Source: Doris montereyensis
Taxonomy: Eukaryota; Mollusca; Gastropoda; Nudibranchia; Dorididae
Reading direction: 5' to 3'
DNA: 64,000 nt
Assembly (NCBI GenBank): GCA_037039925.1
Contig: JAXRKP010001293.1
Location: 2,501-66,500, forward strand
Part shown: one piece after another, positions 27,018-53,749 of the stretch
How the letters are laid out: each line of letters opens with the position of its first letter
How positions within the stretch are numbered: the first letter of the stretch is position 1
Made by a program: the position numbers and the translations under genes
The notes under the pieces: generated by a model
What the model saw: only the letters and a program-made list of their open reading frames with translations
Databases searched by the model: none
Told to the model about the DNA's origin: nothing

Positions 27018-27128
27018 TATTATTGTTATTATTATTATTGTCATTGTCATTATTATTATTATTATTATTATAAGTATTGTTATTATTATTATTAATAGTA
27101 TTATTGTTATTATTATTATTAATAATAA
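27018..27128 (+). repeat. (TTA)n-rich tract
   Basis: Imperfect repeat of TTATTATTATTG type directly downstream of the (TA)n tract. Confidence 0.85.
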
Positions 27129-27129
27129 A

Positions 27130-28740
27130 CAGGCCTACATTTAAAAACAACCATGATACGTTCGTAATAATTATATTAATGCACTGGACTTCTATCTCGC
27201 TTTTTCATGCCTCCCTTCTTTACCGTGCATTTGAACATTTCATTAAGATGCAGATTTTAATTTTATTTTACGACTACAACAAGTAACCTACACGTACAAG
27301 AATTTGAGAGTGGACACACTTGCGACAGGCAAGGAATGCATCCCCCAGCCCTGGCGTGTGCGATGAGAGAGTGAGACTAGAGAGTGTAAGAGACAATCTT
27401 TGAATCTTCCGCATCATTCGCAATACAATAGATATTATGGTGCGCCATGACCCGTCGGTGTGCAGAGCCCTATGGACACTATGGTTCATGTGGCGATATC
27501 TTTATCTTACTATTCTCAGAACGAGTTGTTAGAACGTATACCTTAAGTCAAGTGACTAAAATCGTTCTCAATTTATGTTAATAGATTTAGATTTTATGTA
27601 GACTCCAAATAAAATACATTATGATATTATACCACATGTTCAACTTCACGTATGCGTCCGTGCTCAAGATTGGACTGTTGTTCAAGAGAACAGTTGTGTA
27701 GCTTTCCGTCGTGAGCGGAACATGTTTGGCCTGTGTGGTCTGTGGGGCGAGCAAGTAAAACAACACCAGAACAAGTCCACATCAGAGCATTTTATGCGTT
27801 GTTTTTTGTTTGTTCGTGCGCCCTGTTCCCCGAAAAAATTTCAGATGCGTACGACGAAGCATTAGATTGTCGCTGCCACAGTAACCCCTTTGAAGTGACG
27901 TGTGAACGAAGGTAACATGTCTTGATATGGACAACAAAGTATTCAAATAACATGTTAGTATGTTACGGTATTTTAAAAAAAATGCTGTCATCTTCTCCCA
28001 TTTACTGTATCGGCTTGATATTTTCAGGTTCCATCTATGAAAACATCCGATTTACTATACATGTAATGCTAAAAAAAAGAATTCTTTATCGCTAATCTAG
28101 ATATACACATGTAGTCGATTGCGTGTTGAAACGTTTATTTTATTTGTTCTGTTGATTGTTCTGACACGTTTCTTTGCTGACATTTGCACAACACTTATTA
28201 ACGACCAACTACGAATGAGACTTGAAATTTTCTGTGGTGAGATTTCTGAAAATGATGATACATGTATTTTATTACCCATAACAAGATTTTGTGTTTATTT
28301 ACATCGATGAATAAAATTGAAAGGACCGGAAACACGTGGTGATTACACTCGCCGATATAATTATTGTATCAACGGGCGTCGGTCGGCCAGTCATGTTTGG
28401 CGAAACATCAGACACTACCTGGTATCGTCACAGTCACAATGTCAGATTTCCGTCGATTTATCAACCAGACGATTTAAACAGGTCGTCATTCTGTATACTC
28501 AGCCTTGATATGATATACTGTATGACGACTGCATGACGTGTGCACGATTACCATCCTGACCAACACGCACATCGACCTTATGAGTATGAGCCAAGGTTGC
28601 CCGTGTGGTAGGGCCTATTTATTAGTATTATGGTTTTGGTAGGCCTCGGCCTAAACCCGAGTCTAGAGGCCCGTTGCCGTGCAAAGAAGTGGTTTCCAAC
28701 TTAGCACAGAAAAGCTATATTTTTCAAGTCATTCTTTATC
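27130..28740. other. No gene recognised
   Basis: Several open frames of 60-70 codons on both strands. One at 28119-28310 would give a hydrophobic N-terminus, but it begins with TTG rather than ATG and has no other support. Nothing could be assigned. Confidence 0.4.
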
Positions 28741-28745
28741 ACTCA

Positions 28746-28830
28746 GGGGACTCGGTAGTCCAGATGTAGTGAGTCGAGCTCCGCTAACGGTTGTAAACTT
28801 TCCTCGACTTTTTTTCGAGCAAAATGTATC
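28746..28830 (+). mobile_element. SINE-1 remnant with fused promoter boxes
   Basis: CGGTAGTCCAGAT (A-box part) is followed almost directly by GTAGTGAGTCGAGCTCC (diverged B box); about 28 bp present in the copy at 54190-54300 is missing. The body (CGGTTGTAAAC, then CGACTTTTTTTCGAGCAAAA) matches that copy. Confidence 0.65.
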
Positions 28831-28957
28831 CCCCCCCCCCCGGCCAGTTTTGGGGAGGAAAGGGATGAAGGTTGACATAAACTAATTATGAGATAACAAA
28901 AGCTCAGGAGGCGAAAGAAGTAGCAATTACTTACCCCCCCCCCCCCCCCCCCCCCCG
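28829..28957 (+). repeat. Two poly-C runs
   Basis: Runs of about 12 C (28830-28841) and about 22 C (28935-28956); a G run of 9 follows near 29020. The second run lies 100 bp after the first in otherwise different sequence. Confidence 0.9.
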
Positions 28958-29491
28958 TGTTGGGGAGCAGGGACATAACAATGACATTGCATTATTGTAG
29001 ATCTACGCAGGTTCACTTGGGGGGGGGGTACATCCCACGGGCGGCACTGTTCCGATCCGTGGAACAGACTACAGACCCGTGGTCGAAATAAGCATTTCTT
29101 GGCTTTGCTGTCCCCTTAAAATATAAGTTCCCGCTCGTAGTCAGACAGAACGTTCCCCAAGTGAACACGCGTGTCTGTCAGTGTCAGCGCGACGCTTAGA
29201 ATAGATACAGTAACACATGTTAGTATTGTTAGGGCCTTGACTGAGATTTCCTAGGCCTTGATCTACACAACATGTAAAAACACATTCAAGACGAGCCAGG
29301 TGGTGTAGGAAAAAACCTTGCAATTGCATCTTGCATCGAAACAACCTTGGTTGGAGGAAGAATAGGGGAGAGAGCCGATCGTTCTTTGTGTGTACTACAA
29401 ACTTGAAGTTGAAGCCAGTGGGCGGAGCTTATCGCCATCTTGCTACACCCAACTTTCGTTGCCGTGTACTGTAAACAACACTGAAACTGAA

Positions 29492-29633
<142 letters not shown>

Positions 29634-29639
29634 ATGTAG

Positions 29640-30157
29640 ATTGGGCAATCAAAATCATAAATGCATTTTTACAAATTTACAGATACATTTTTATTATTTT
29701 TATTTCAAGAAAATAGTGTTAAGCCCTTGAGAGCCTTTGACAGACTTAAGCATTTTAAACAAAGAGGAATAACAGCTAATTCATTTAAATGCATACATAC
29801 AGTATACACGTTAATAAAACTTAAAACATTTGGATTACAGTGACAAGTGTTAGACTGGCTGTGAACATGAGCCTTGATTTATGATGATTTCATGATAATG
29901 GATTGGATGAACCAAGATAGAGACAGCTTCCGAACTACATGTAAATGTCTAGAATTTACTGGTCAAAGTCAAAAGCAGACATAAAGTATTTTAAAAGTAA
30001 TTATGTAGCCCTAGCTTACATTGTCATTGACCTGAAAATAGAATTAGTTTGCTGAGAGTTTGACGACTGTTACATTTTAATTTTTCTTTTAACTTGGCAT
30101 TGAATATATTTCCTGCATATGAATACCTCACTTGAAGATATTTTTCAGCTACTGCCT
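29640..30157. other. No gene recognised; possible 3' flank of P-like transposase
   Basis: AT-rich sequence downstream (on the - strand) of the P-like transposase C-terminal frame. No clear transposon terminal inverted repeat was found here. Confidence 0.35.
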
Positions 30158-30792
30158 TTAACAACGGAATAACATGATTATGGAAACCTTCTTGGTCAAG
30201 CATATGGGAAGTAATAAGTATACAAAGTGGAAAAAAATAGATTTACTGAGGAAAGACTTCATTATACTTTGTAAGGGTTTGGAACAGGTAATATTATTAT
30301 ACAATCTTCCACCATCACTTGAAGCAACATATTTTCTAAAATGTTTCTCACAAGTAAGACAAATTTCAATGACATCTAAACAAAATTCACAGCGAATGGT
30401 TTGTTTTAATTTTGAAACAACAAAACCTGCAATATATGCAACAATTTTCTCTGAACACATTGAAAGTTGATAATTAATAAAATGATCCTCAGTTCTATGA
30501 TCTTCACAAATGTCTTCCAATACTCCACTTTTAGTGACTGACTTATTAATAACGGTTACTGACGGAATCTCTTGGTCACAAGTAGTACTGCTGCTGATGG
30601 AACTGGAAGCGGTCAAAATTGTAATTGATTCTAAAGGCAAGCAGTTACCTCTTGTGACGTCTTGAACTTCATTGTGGGTCAAAAGCTGCTTGTATGCTTT
30701 TGAAAACTGCCGAGCAGTTGGATTGTTATTGGATCCTTCCATACTTCTTATCTTACCAAAAAAAAGTTCTATGTGATCTTGGCTAAATTTAT
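30158..30792 (-). pseudogene. P-element/THAP9-type transposase, C-terminal fragment
   Basis: The open frame (about 210 codons) begins YKFSQDHIELFFGKIRS, then NNNPTARQFSKAYKQLL, then YIAGFVVSKL, followed by a cysteine-rich stretch (CEFCLDVIEICLTCEKHF). These are the C-terminal signatures of P-element and THAP9-like transposases, which cut and paste DNA in the nucleus. The catalytic RNase H-like core and GTP-binding region that should precede it are absent; instead the frame abuts truncated gypsy RNase H sequence at about 30793. Its only ATG is formed at that junction, so it is probably not an independent gene. With 33193-34357 it looks like the other end of one split transposase gene. Confidence 0.75.
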
Positions 30793-32932
30793 ACATGTAT
30801 CATATCTTATCAAGACTTCATCCGATATGATCAATTCTTTGATTCTGTCAAAGGAATCTTGACAGTCGTTAGACCATGAATAGCATTTGGCATCTTGTAA
30901 CAGATTGTACAGAGGTTTAGCCACTGACGCAATGTTGTTGAGCCATTTATGGTAGTAGTTTACAAGTCCAAGGAATGATCTGAGTTGAGACTTGTTCTGA
31001 GGTACAGGGGCGTCTTTAACAGCATTTATCTTTTCTTCTGTCTTATGCAGACCATTGGCTGTGACCTTTATACCACAAAAGATTACCTCTGGTTGAAAGA
31101 ACTTGCATTTCTTCAGGCTTGCTTTCAAGCCATAGTCTTGCAGTCTTTGGAGTACCTTTTCAATATTTGTTTGATGGTCTTCTTTTGAGTTTCCAGTGAT
31201 GATCATGTCGTCCTGATTACATTGGACTCTGGGGATACCTTGGAGAATAATATCATTGTTTTCTGCCAGATTGCTGGAGAGGAGGTTATACCAAACGGTA
31301 GTCTGTTATAACAGTTAAGTCCTTTACTGGTGTTAATTGCTGTTATTTCCTTAGAATGATCGTCAAGAGGAAGCTGTAAATATGCTTGACGCAAATCTAT
31401 CTTGGAAAAAGTTTTGCCTTGTTCCAAATTTGCTAGCATATCTTCCAATCGAGGTAAGGTGTAATATTCAACATTCAATGCTGGGTTTACCGTTATTTTA
31501 AAATCTCCGCAGATTCTGACATCTCCGTTACTTTTCAATACTGGAACAAACGGGGTTGCCCATTCACTAGATTGAAGTTTTGATATTATTCCTTGTTTCT
31601 CCAGGAGGTCCAGTTCCTTCTCTACTTTCAAGGCATAAGGGATGGGTCTTGCCTTGCAGAATTTTGGATGTGTCCCGTCTTTGATACTAAAGGTACCAAA
31701 TAGTCCCTTGACCATGCCCATTCCTTCAGAGAAGACGCCTGAGAACTTTGATATTAGACGTTTGATGTCTGTGTCACTTGTCTGGATTTGATGAATATTG
31801 TGCCAGTTGAGTTTGAACACAGATAGCCAATTCCTTCCAAATATTGGATTGCTTCCCTTTCTGAGGATGAGGAGTGGTAGTATTTCCTCTTGGCCATTCT
31901 TGTGTACATTTACCATGACTTGACCCATGGGTTGAATGATTTCATTTGTGAATGTACGCAGTCTCATGTTGCTCAATGACAGGTCTGGTTCTTTCTTGAA
32001 GGTCTTTCGGTAGTCTTCAATTGTCATGACTGTTATTGCAGAACCTGTATCGAGTTCCATTTTTGTGGCAATGTTGTCAATTTCTAATTGGACAATTATC
32101 TTTGGAGTCTTATGTTGAATTTGGAACATCTCCAAGGTAAAAGAGTCAGTTTGTTCTCGATCCAACTCATGAACATTTTTTGATACAGATCTTGGCTTAG
32201 ATCGGTAACCCGAATTCCGTTTGAATTGCTCGTTTGCTTGAGTGGATCTGTATTCGGACTGTATGTGTCCTTTCTTGTGGCACTTCTTGCAACTTGCTTC
32301 TCTCCAGAAACATTCTGTCCTCCTGTGGTTATTTTTACCACAGAATTGGCATGGCGGGTAGTGTGTCTGTTTTGGCTTTCCTTGCGGTGCTGTCGCTATC
32401 TTATGAACGGCTGAACCACCGTGAATTTCAGCCGCGTCTCTGTGTGCCATTTCCATGGCAAGAGCCAATGATGTAGCATTCTCTATTGTGAATTTGTGTT
32501 CTTGCAGGAGACGTTTTTGTGTTGCTTCGTCTTTAAGGCCGCACACAAATCTGTCATGTAGAGATGTTTTCAAATTATCTCCGAAGTTGCAATGTTCGCT
32601 GAGTCGCTTTATTGTTGTAATGAATTCTGATATGCTTTCACTTTGCTCTTGATTACGCCTATGAAACTTAAACCGTTCAACTATCTCTAGCGGTGGTGGG
32701 CAGAAATAGTTGGCGAGTAGGCTGCAGAGGGTTTCGTAGGGCTTTGACGATGGCAGATCTGGTGCAGTCAGAGATCGCAGAGTGCTGTAGGCTTTAGCGC
32801 CTATTGATGACAACAGTGTAGCCATTTGCTTAGCAACTGGAATGTCATTCGCGATAATATGTCTGCATCCAGACGTTCTTTATAGTTTGTAAAGGTCTCT
32901 ATGCCTTCATTGTAAGTGTCGGGTCTCGGCAT
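30793..32932 (-). mobile_element. Truncated Ty3/gypsy retrotransposon (gag to start of RNase H)
   Basis: Read on the - strand from an ATG at 32932. Gag: a frameshift near residue 25, then an open frame with LLSSIGAKAYSTLRSLTAP and two CCHC zinc knuckles (CQFCGKNNHRRTEC and a second starting CKKCHKKGH). Protease: MELDTGSA. RT: PIPYALKVEKELDLLEKQG, CGDFKITVNP, FSKIDLRQAYLQLPLDD and NRLPFGITSSPAIWQ. A frameshift at about 31255 moves the catalytic box (QDDMIITG, in place of the usual YxDD) to the next frame, 31206-30793, which continues with the RT thumb (FLGLVNYYHKWL) and stops at the start of RNase H. RNase H, integrase and the 3' LTR are missing. Gag and pol are fused in one frame. Confidence 0.9.
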
Positions 32933-33069
32933 GTTACAAGATTTTATCTGTCTTCTAGATCAAGAAATTCTAATTAGGAATGAAAATACCTGTTTCTGTT
33001 ATGAAAATAACAGTTGTATAGCTTTCCTGATGAAGGATGATGTAGAATATTAACAATGAACTTGAAAAA

Positions 33070-33205
33070 ATCCTCGTCGCCAGTGTGATGTATTCAGATT
33101 ACATAATTAGGAAATTAAGACACAAGTCAGACTTTGAATGTGTGGTTGAAGAGGAAACAGGAAGTTACTTTTTTTATTTGTTCTGGCAGTGTTTATGAAC
33201 ACTGA
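33070..33205 (-). promoter_or_regulatory. Candidate primer-binding site and short LTR remnant
   Basis: On the - strand, TGGCGACGAGGAT (33082-33070) stands just upstream of gag, where a gypsy primer-binding site is expected. The stretch before it starts near TGTTCATAAACACTG (about 33203), contains AATAAA near 33172 and ends near CATCACA, compatible with a TG...CA LTR of about 120 bp. No second LTR copy exists here to confirm it. Confidence 0.4.
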
Positions 33206-34357
33206 ACCGTTGCGACATTTCTCTTTAAAAAATCTGATACTCCACCACTACATTTTTCTAAAATTTCTATACCATTGGAACTAATCATATTTTTATTTTT
33301 TATATCCACAAGAATTTTTTTTAGATTAGCATTTCTTTTCACCAAACGACGTTTACATTGAGATAAGTTTTTTATCTTTTTTCTATAAGACTGGACCATA
33401 TCCTCATTAATTTGTAATTTTCTTTTTAAAGACGCTTTGTCTGGACTGTCAAGATCAAAACTCGCGCTTGGTCCCTGTTCGTGTTCTTCAGTACATGTAA
33501 TTATTTGGGGAATTGTTGGTGGCATTCTGTCAATAGGGCTTTTCGGGGCTTCTGGCCTGAAGTCTGCAGATATGGTGGGAATGAAAGAAATACTGTTGGC
33601 ACCGTCTCTTACGCAAACACAACTTAGTGATGTGCGTTCCATATCTTCCTTTCTGAAGTGAGCCGAGCAAAGAACAGAGCGTTTTGATGGTGTGAAATTT
33701 TCCCGTCTTATTACCTTCACCCATTGCTGAATCAATTCAAGATCTTTGGGAAACCTGTAAAATAAAAATAAAAACCATAGTTATCTGTTGCAAATAGTTT
33801 GCCTATTTTTAAAAAATATTTTAAGGATTTAGTTGAAAGTAGTCATACAGATATAAAATATGTAAACAGCAATCTTTAAAAGAAGTCTGTTAATTATAAA
33901 AATAAAAGTCAAAGGTCTAGACATTTAGATACAACCAAAGAGATGTAGATCTAGATCTAGATCTAGATCTATATGTTTATACAGAAGGAAAATAATGTTT
34001 TGATCCTAAACACATTTATACTTAGGCCTACATATCCATATCATCATAATTTGTTTGATAACTTAAAGAATAAGGCATGAAAAAAATGAATTGATTAACC
34101 CAAGGCCAAGGGCCAAGGTAATAAACAACAGTGGAAGGCTACTCGATCACTTACTGGTGAAACGTGATTCCTTTCTTCCTATCCCTGTTTGATCGTTTTG
34201 TGCAACCGAAAGCCGCACAAGCAGGCTTGTCGAGTACAGAACCAACCAAAACCTTCCCTTTTTGGAAGAGATTGTAAAGAAATTTAATTACAAGCAGAAA
34301 TTGATCGACGAGAGCGGTTGTCTTATGAGTAATCTCGCTTGAAGCGTACGTTGTCAT
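33193..34357 (-). CDS. THAP-domain protein, N-terminal part of a P-like transposase
   Basis: Two exons on the - strand: 34357-34155 and 33754-33193, joined by a GT-AG intron (donor GTAAGT, acceptor TTACAG) that restores CAG in phase. The THAP domain is a C2CH zinc finger that binds DNA. Visible ligands: C-AAFG-C in exon 1, 43 residues later LCSAH in exon 2; also conserved F-P, the tryptophan in QQWVKV, and an FIPTI stretch like the family AVPTIF box. A basic, coiled-coil-like segment follows (SLKRKLQINEDMV to LKKILVDIKNK), then IEILEKCSGGVSDFLKRN. The frame stops at 33193, inside sequence that looks like a gypsy LTR, and AATAAA follows. The start is the first ATG in frame, 63 codons before the first THAP cysteine region ends; THAP proteins usually start closer to the domain, so the true start is uncertain. 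It may make a short DNA-binding protein or be dead. Confidence 0.75.
33948..33970. repeat. (AGATCT)n tract
   Basis: A perfect short tandem of TAGATC units inside the THAP gene intron (33755-34154). It matches the octamer that recurs through the window. Confidence 0.85.
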
Positions 34358-34459
34358 GGAATGTTTTGGGTGTAGCAATATAGCCGCCACACGAGGCGTG
34401 CTTACTAACTAGTAATAGCAGTAAGCTCGCCTCGCCGCCACAGCATTCTGTCGGCTTCA

Positions 34460-34612
34460 CAAAAATGACGTCATCCTCCCTCCATTATATATTGGGAAAC
34501 GTTGGCAGCGAAGACAAGGTCATGTGAACACATTTTGAGAGTTCAAGGACGTTTGGAGTGATTATAATCTACTAAAATCAAAACGAGGCCCAAATGATAG
34601 AATCTAGTAAGT
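34460..34612 (+). promoter_or_regulatory. Candidate IDO promoter (CRE, TATA) and non-coding first exon
   Basis: A perfect palindromic CRE, TGACGTCA, lies at 34466-34473. An AT-rich TATATATT follows at 34485-34492. About 115 bp later is a strong donor GTAAGT (34607-34612), and the next strong acceptor (TTCACAG, ending 35027) opens the exon that holds the IDO start codon. This order suggests a TATA promoter, a non-coding first exon of about 90 bp and a ~420-bp first intron. The THAP gene is transcribed the other way from just beyond, so the CRE may serve both. Confidence 0.5.
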
Positions 34613-35125
34613 TGTTATAGGTACTATTTCAAATACATCTAATATTACATAGGCGCATACGAGTGCAGTGAAGAAGTAAGATTATATGAGAATCATGCAT
34701 CAATGCACCCATTGTTATTCCATTCGTCGCCAAAGTTCCAGGATTCCACATAATTTTCTTAGCCCATAATTATGATAATGTGAATCTGGTACTGGTAGAT
34801 AATTCAATATTCAATAATGTACATGATGTAATAGGCCTGTATCTAATCTGTAAAATGATGTCTCTCGATCTGTCTAAGATACACAGATATATTATTATAT
34901 CTAGTGTAGGTTACGTTTAAAACATCAGTGTCTTGCAGTAAAGTTGAAGGGATTTCGAAAATATTGTGTATTAATACTATTATTAATAATAACTTTTTTT
35001 ATAATATTTATTCACAGAGCAGGAAACAGTATCGTTCTGTAGTAACATCGCATTGCACGGATTGGATACGTCATTCTTCACCTTTGGAGCATTTAGGGCT
35101 TGTGAAAGTGAAATATCATTTCATA

Positions 35126-49860
<14,735 letters not shown>

Positions 49861-50183
49861 CCTCTGCTGTTTGTCTCATTACGGTCATTGTTACTTATAT
49901 TTTTGCATATCAGTGAAAATCATTTTGTTTTCGCCCCACCTGCCTGAAAAGTGAAAATCTGTCATTAGATAAATCTAGATATAAAAAATGTTAAATACAC
50001 AAGAGTAAAAAAAATTCATTAATATTTGGGCATTTTTTTTTCTCTTTCCTTTTGCTTTTTGGTTTTTTTTTTTTGTATTTGATTTAAAAGTAAATGAATA
50101 AGTGACATAAATTATCATTGAAAATCTACTATTCAATTCACAATCGATTCTTTCCTTTCCTTCTTTTACTTATCTTTCATCTT

Positions 50184-52659
50184 GCTGTCTCTTCTCTGGG
50201 CAGTGGTCAGGTAAGCACCTGTATGGGGAGTAAATGATCCTGCCCTCCACGAGTCTCCTGCTGCCTTGCAGATCGGTCTTGGCTGACCTAAGGCTAAGGG
50301 AGTTAACCATGACAGATCACAACCTGCTGCCTTGCAGGCCAGTGTTGACTGACCAAAGGCTAAGGGAGTTAACCCTGACAAAATAACAACCTGCTGCCTT
50401 GCAGGCTAGTCTTGAATGACCAAAGGCTAAGAGAGTTAACCCTGACAGAAAATAACAAGGCCTGGTAGGGGCCTCAAGGTGGCAGCCCCACCATCTACTT
50501 AGGGTACAGTGGGCTAATCCCCTGTTTATCCGAAACCTTAACTGATACAGAGAAATAAATATAATATAACCGGCTTGGCCTTTCAACAACGAAAATTGAA
50601 ACGAACAAGGACAGTGATTTTTTTAACATGAAGTTTTAGGGCAATAAATAGAAAAGAGTTACAATAAGTTGAAGAAATGGAAAAATTCAAAGTAGACATT
50701 TTGACTATGACAGAAACAAAGAAAAAAGGACAAAGAATAGAAAATGTAGGACCAAATCATATTTTTATCTTCTCAGGAGTAGATGTCACTAGGTCTCCTA
50801 GTGCATAAAAGGCATGAAAAGCTACTAGAAAGCTGGAAATTTATAAGCCCACGGCTATTAGAGGTAAATATTAAACCAAAAGGAAGAGATATTAAATTAA
50901 TAATAGCTCATGGACCAAACGAACGGGAGCTAATGGATTTAGGAGATTTAAACGCTAGAGTAGGCAACAATATAGAAACATCAGGAGGAGTAATAGGTAA
51001 AGAAGGAGAGACAACAACTTCTCCAAACGGAGAGAGACTAATAGACTTTTGCCTAAAGAATAACATGAAAATAGCCAACACCTTTTTTCCTCATAAAGAT
51101 ATCCACAAATATACAAGAGTAAATGAAGACAGGTGTAAAAAGTCAATCATAGACTACATAATAGTTAGCAGCTCCTTTTTTACAGTACATTGGATGCAAG
51201 AGTAAACAGAGGAGCAGAAATATTTAGTGATCATCACCTAGTGATTGCCAAAATGAGATTACTGACTGAAGAAAACAAACAGAAAAGGAAAGAGAAGAAA
51301 GCTACTAAACTCAAAATAGAGGAACCAAATAAACCAATAGTAAAAGAGATATACAAATCTAGGATAAAAAGATTTATCAGTGAATGGCAGATGGATCTGA
51401 ATGATAGCACAATAGAAGAAAAGTGGCAATTGTATAAAGAAACACTCCTCAGTAGTACTGAAGAGGTCTGTGATAGGAAACAAATTAAAGGAGATGGGAA
51501 AAGAATAGCATGGTGGAATGAGAATGTCAAAACTAAGATCAAAGAGACCAGAGGATAGGATATCTTATGTGAATAAAAGAACTATCGCCAAAGAGGAGGT
51601 GAGGAAAACAAAACAGGTACAATAGGAAGAGTTTTGACAAAGACTTCAAGAAAGCTATCAAGGAAATCAAAAGCTGTCCTGGGGGCAATGAAGAGCATGA
51701 TAAAGACCAAAGCATGCCCAATACGAGAAATTAAGAATGCTGCCAAAGGAGAAATAATGAAAGAAGACAGCCAAATCATGGAAGCGTGGAGAAAGTATTT
51801 TCAACAATTACATTATCCCTCCAGAACATATGAAACAAGAAGTAAAGATCAATTAGTAAGAGAAACAAGTCAGAAAGTGACCTTCAGTCGAATATCAACA
51901 TTATGAACAATGAACTAAATAAGAGAAATGAGAATAAATGCAAAGAAAACCAAAACAATGCTAGTAACTAGGGAAGCTAAAACACAAAATCTTAAATTGG
52001 GCAGGGAGAATTTAGAACAAGTTCACAGCTACAATTACATAGGAGTAATGATTAACTCTGAGGGAAAACTAAGAGAAGAAATCAGCTAGAGAATCCAAAA
52101 GGCAAGTGCAATATATAACCATCTAGGAAAGGCATTTGTAGGTAAACAAGAATTGTCAACAAAAACCAAAATGGCAGTATACAACCCAGTTTATTGTCGT
52201 ACTCTCCTCTATGGCAGTGAAACCTGGACCTTAGACAGTAGAGAATACAGTAGAGTACAGGTAGCTGAAGTGAAATATCTAAGAAGAGTAGTAGGAAAAA
52301 CTGAAAGAGACAAAATCAGAAACACAACAATAAGAGATCAAACCAAAGCAGATGGCATAAAAACTAAGATAAAAATAAATCAATTGAGATGGTTTGGGCA
52401 TGTAAACAGAATGAAGGATAATAGAATAGCTAAATCAGTATACAGTGCTAAAGCCCAAGGTAAAAGACCAAAAGGCAGACCTGGGAGAAAGTGGGAAGAA
52501 GATATAAAAGAGGCATTGAAGAACAGAAATTTAACATTTTTGAAGGAAACAGAAAATGCCAGGACAGGGCATCCTGTAGAAAGATCATCTCGGGCATCTG
52601 AACCCATACACCATAGAATGGGAACTGATAAAGAAAGAAGAAAGAAAGCTGTCTCTTCT
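50184..52659 (+). mobile_element. LINE-A copy 4 with 12-bp target duplication; RT core deleted
   Basis: The element proper is 50196-52647, flanked by GCTGTCTCTTCT at 50184-50195 and 52648-52659. Its 5' UTR has three ~66-bp units (each with CTGCTGCCTTGCAG and GAGTTAACC). Endonuclease pieces lie at 50783-51260 (GDLNARVGNN, IDYIIVSSS, FSDHHLV), the linker at 51270-51860, then a jump near 51866 straight to the region after the RT catalytic box (SDLQSNINI-like sequence). The C-terminal segment 52153-52640 has TLLYGSETWTLDSREYSR, LRWFGHVNRMK and GRPGRKWEEDI. About 0.8 kb of RT present in copy 2 is missing. The insertion splits an R1 repeat. Confidence 0.88.
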
Positions 52660-52722
52660 TAATTCATCCTGAGATCACTGCAATGGTGGATGGGGTTAAT
52701 TTCAATGATACAAACAAATCAC
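52660..52722 (+). repeat. R1 repeat, right half split by LINE-A copy 4
   Basis: TTAATTCATCCTGAGATCAC then GGTGGATGGGGTTAATTTCA continue the R1 sequence; the left half ends at 50195 (TATCTTTCATCTTGCTGTC). 52723-53045 holds nothing recognisable apart from a poly-A run near 52866. Confidence 0.7.
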
Positions 52723-53045
52723 ACCCAATATTGCCTAATGATTTGTTATTATAACACAATTGGATGGCTGGATATACAGTCATGGGATATAAGACTTCAT
52801 ATAAATTGTATGATTCAAAGCTTTTTTTTAAATTTATGTTAGTAAATTTAATTATGCTCAAGTTAAAAAAAAAAAAAAAGAACTCTTCTATGACGATATC
52901 TATTCATGTATGAAAGTAAATTTTAAAGCTATACATCGAAGGTGTAAACCTATCAGCACAGTTGTCTCTGTCTAAGTACAGCCGTCTGGAAACAAGAAAA
53001 CCGTGTTCTTAGGCGGATTCACTTATATTTCTGCTTTCATTCTTT

Positions 53046-53745
53046 AACCATTTCCCATTCTACCTTCCAGTATATAAGGAATTAGATGCCCAAAATAATT
53101 TTTCTCCAGGCCGCCCTGTCATAACAGTTTTTATTTACTTCTGTGAACATTAAATTTCTTTGCTTTAGTGCCTCTTTTATACCTTCTTCCCGCTTTCTCT
53201 GAAGTCTGTCTTTTGGTCTTTCTGGGTTTTGGCATTTTATACTGATATTTCTGATTTTGTCTTGCTTAGTTTCCCCTACTACTCCTCTGAGATATTTCAT
53301 TTCAACTGCCTGTACTCTAATGTGTTCCCTTCTGTCTAAGGTCCAAGCTTCACTGCCATAGAGGAGAGTAGTACAATAAACTGCTGTATACTGCCATTTT
53401 GTTTCACATTGACAATGCTTGTTTACCTAGAAAGGCCTTTCCTAGATGGTTATATATGTTTGTTTCCAGGGCTGTCTTTTGAAGTTCAATTCGGATATCA
53501 TATCTTTGTTTTTCTGAATGAGTTGGTCTTGGGTAAGCAGTTGTATCTTAAGTAGGTGGTGGGGCTGCCACCTTGAGGACCCCTTCTGTGCCTTGGTTTT
53601 GATCTTCTGTCACTGTCAGGGTTAACTCCCTTAGCCATTGGTCAGCTAAGATCCGCCAGTAACTGCAAGGCAGCAGGTTTCGATTTTTTGTTGGGGTTGA
53701 CTCCCTTTGCCTTTGGTCAGCCAAGACCCGCCTGCAAAGCAAGTA
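53046..53745 (-). mobile_element. LINE-A copy 5: 5' UTR plus 3' end, body missing
   Basis: On the - strand, 53745-53525 matches the LINE-A 5' UTR (two ~66-bp units, then GGTGGCAGCCCCACCACCTA), and about 53480-53046 matches its 3' end (TTCTAGGTAAACAAGC, ATGGCAGTGAAGCTTGGACC, the GRPRRKW-type segment and tail). As in copy 3, endonuclease and RT are missing. The 5' end is truncated inside a tandem unit and no target duplication was found. Confidence 0.75.
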
Positions 53746-53749
53746 TCAA

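Noticed and set aside
28119..28310. Small secreted-protein-like frame with hydrophobic N-terminus
   Set aside because: It starts with TTG, has no homology I recognise and no flanking splice or promoter signal.
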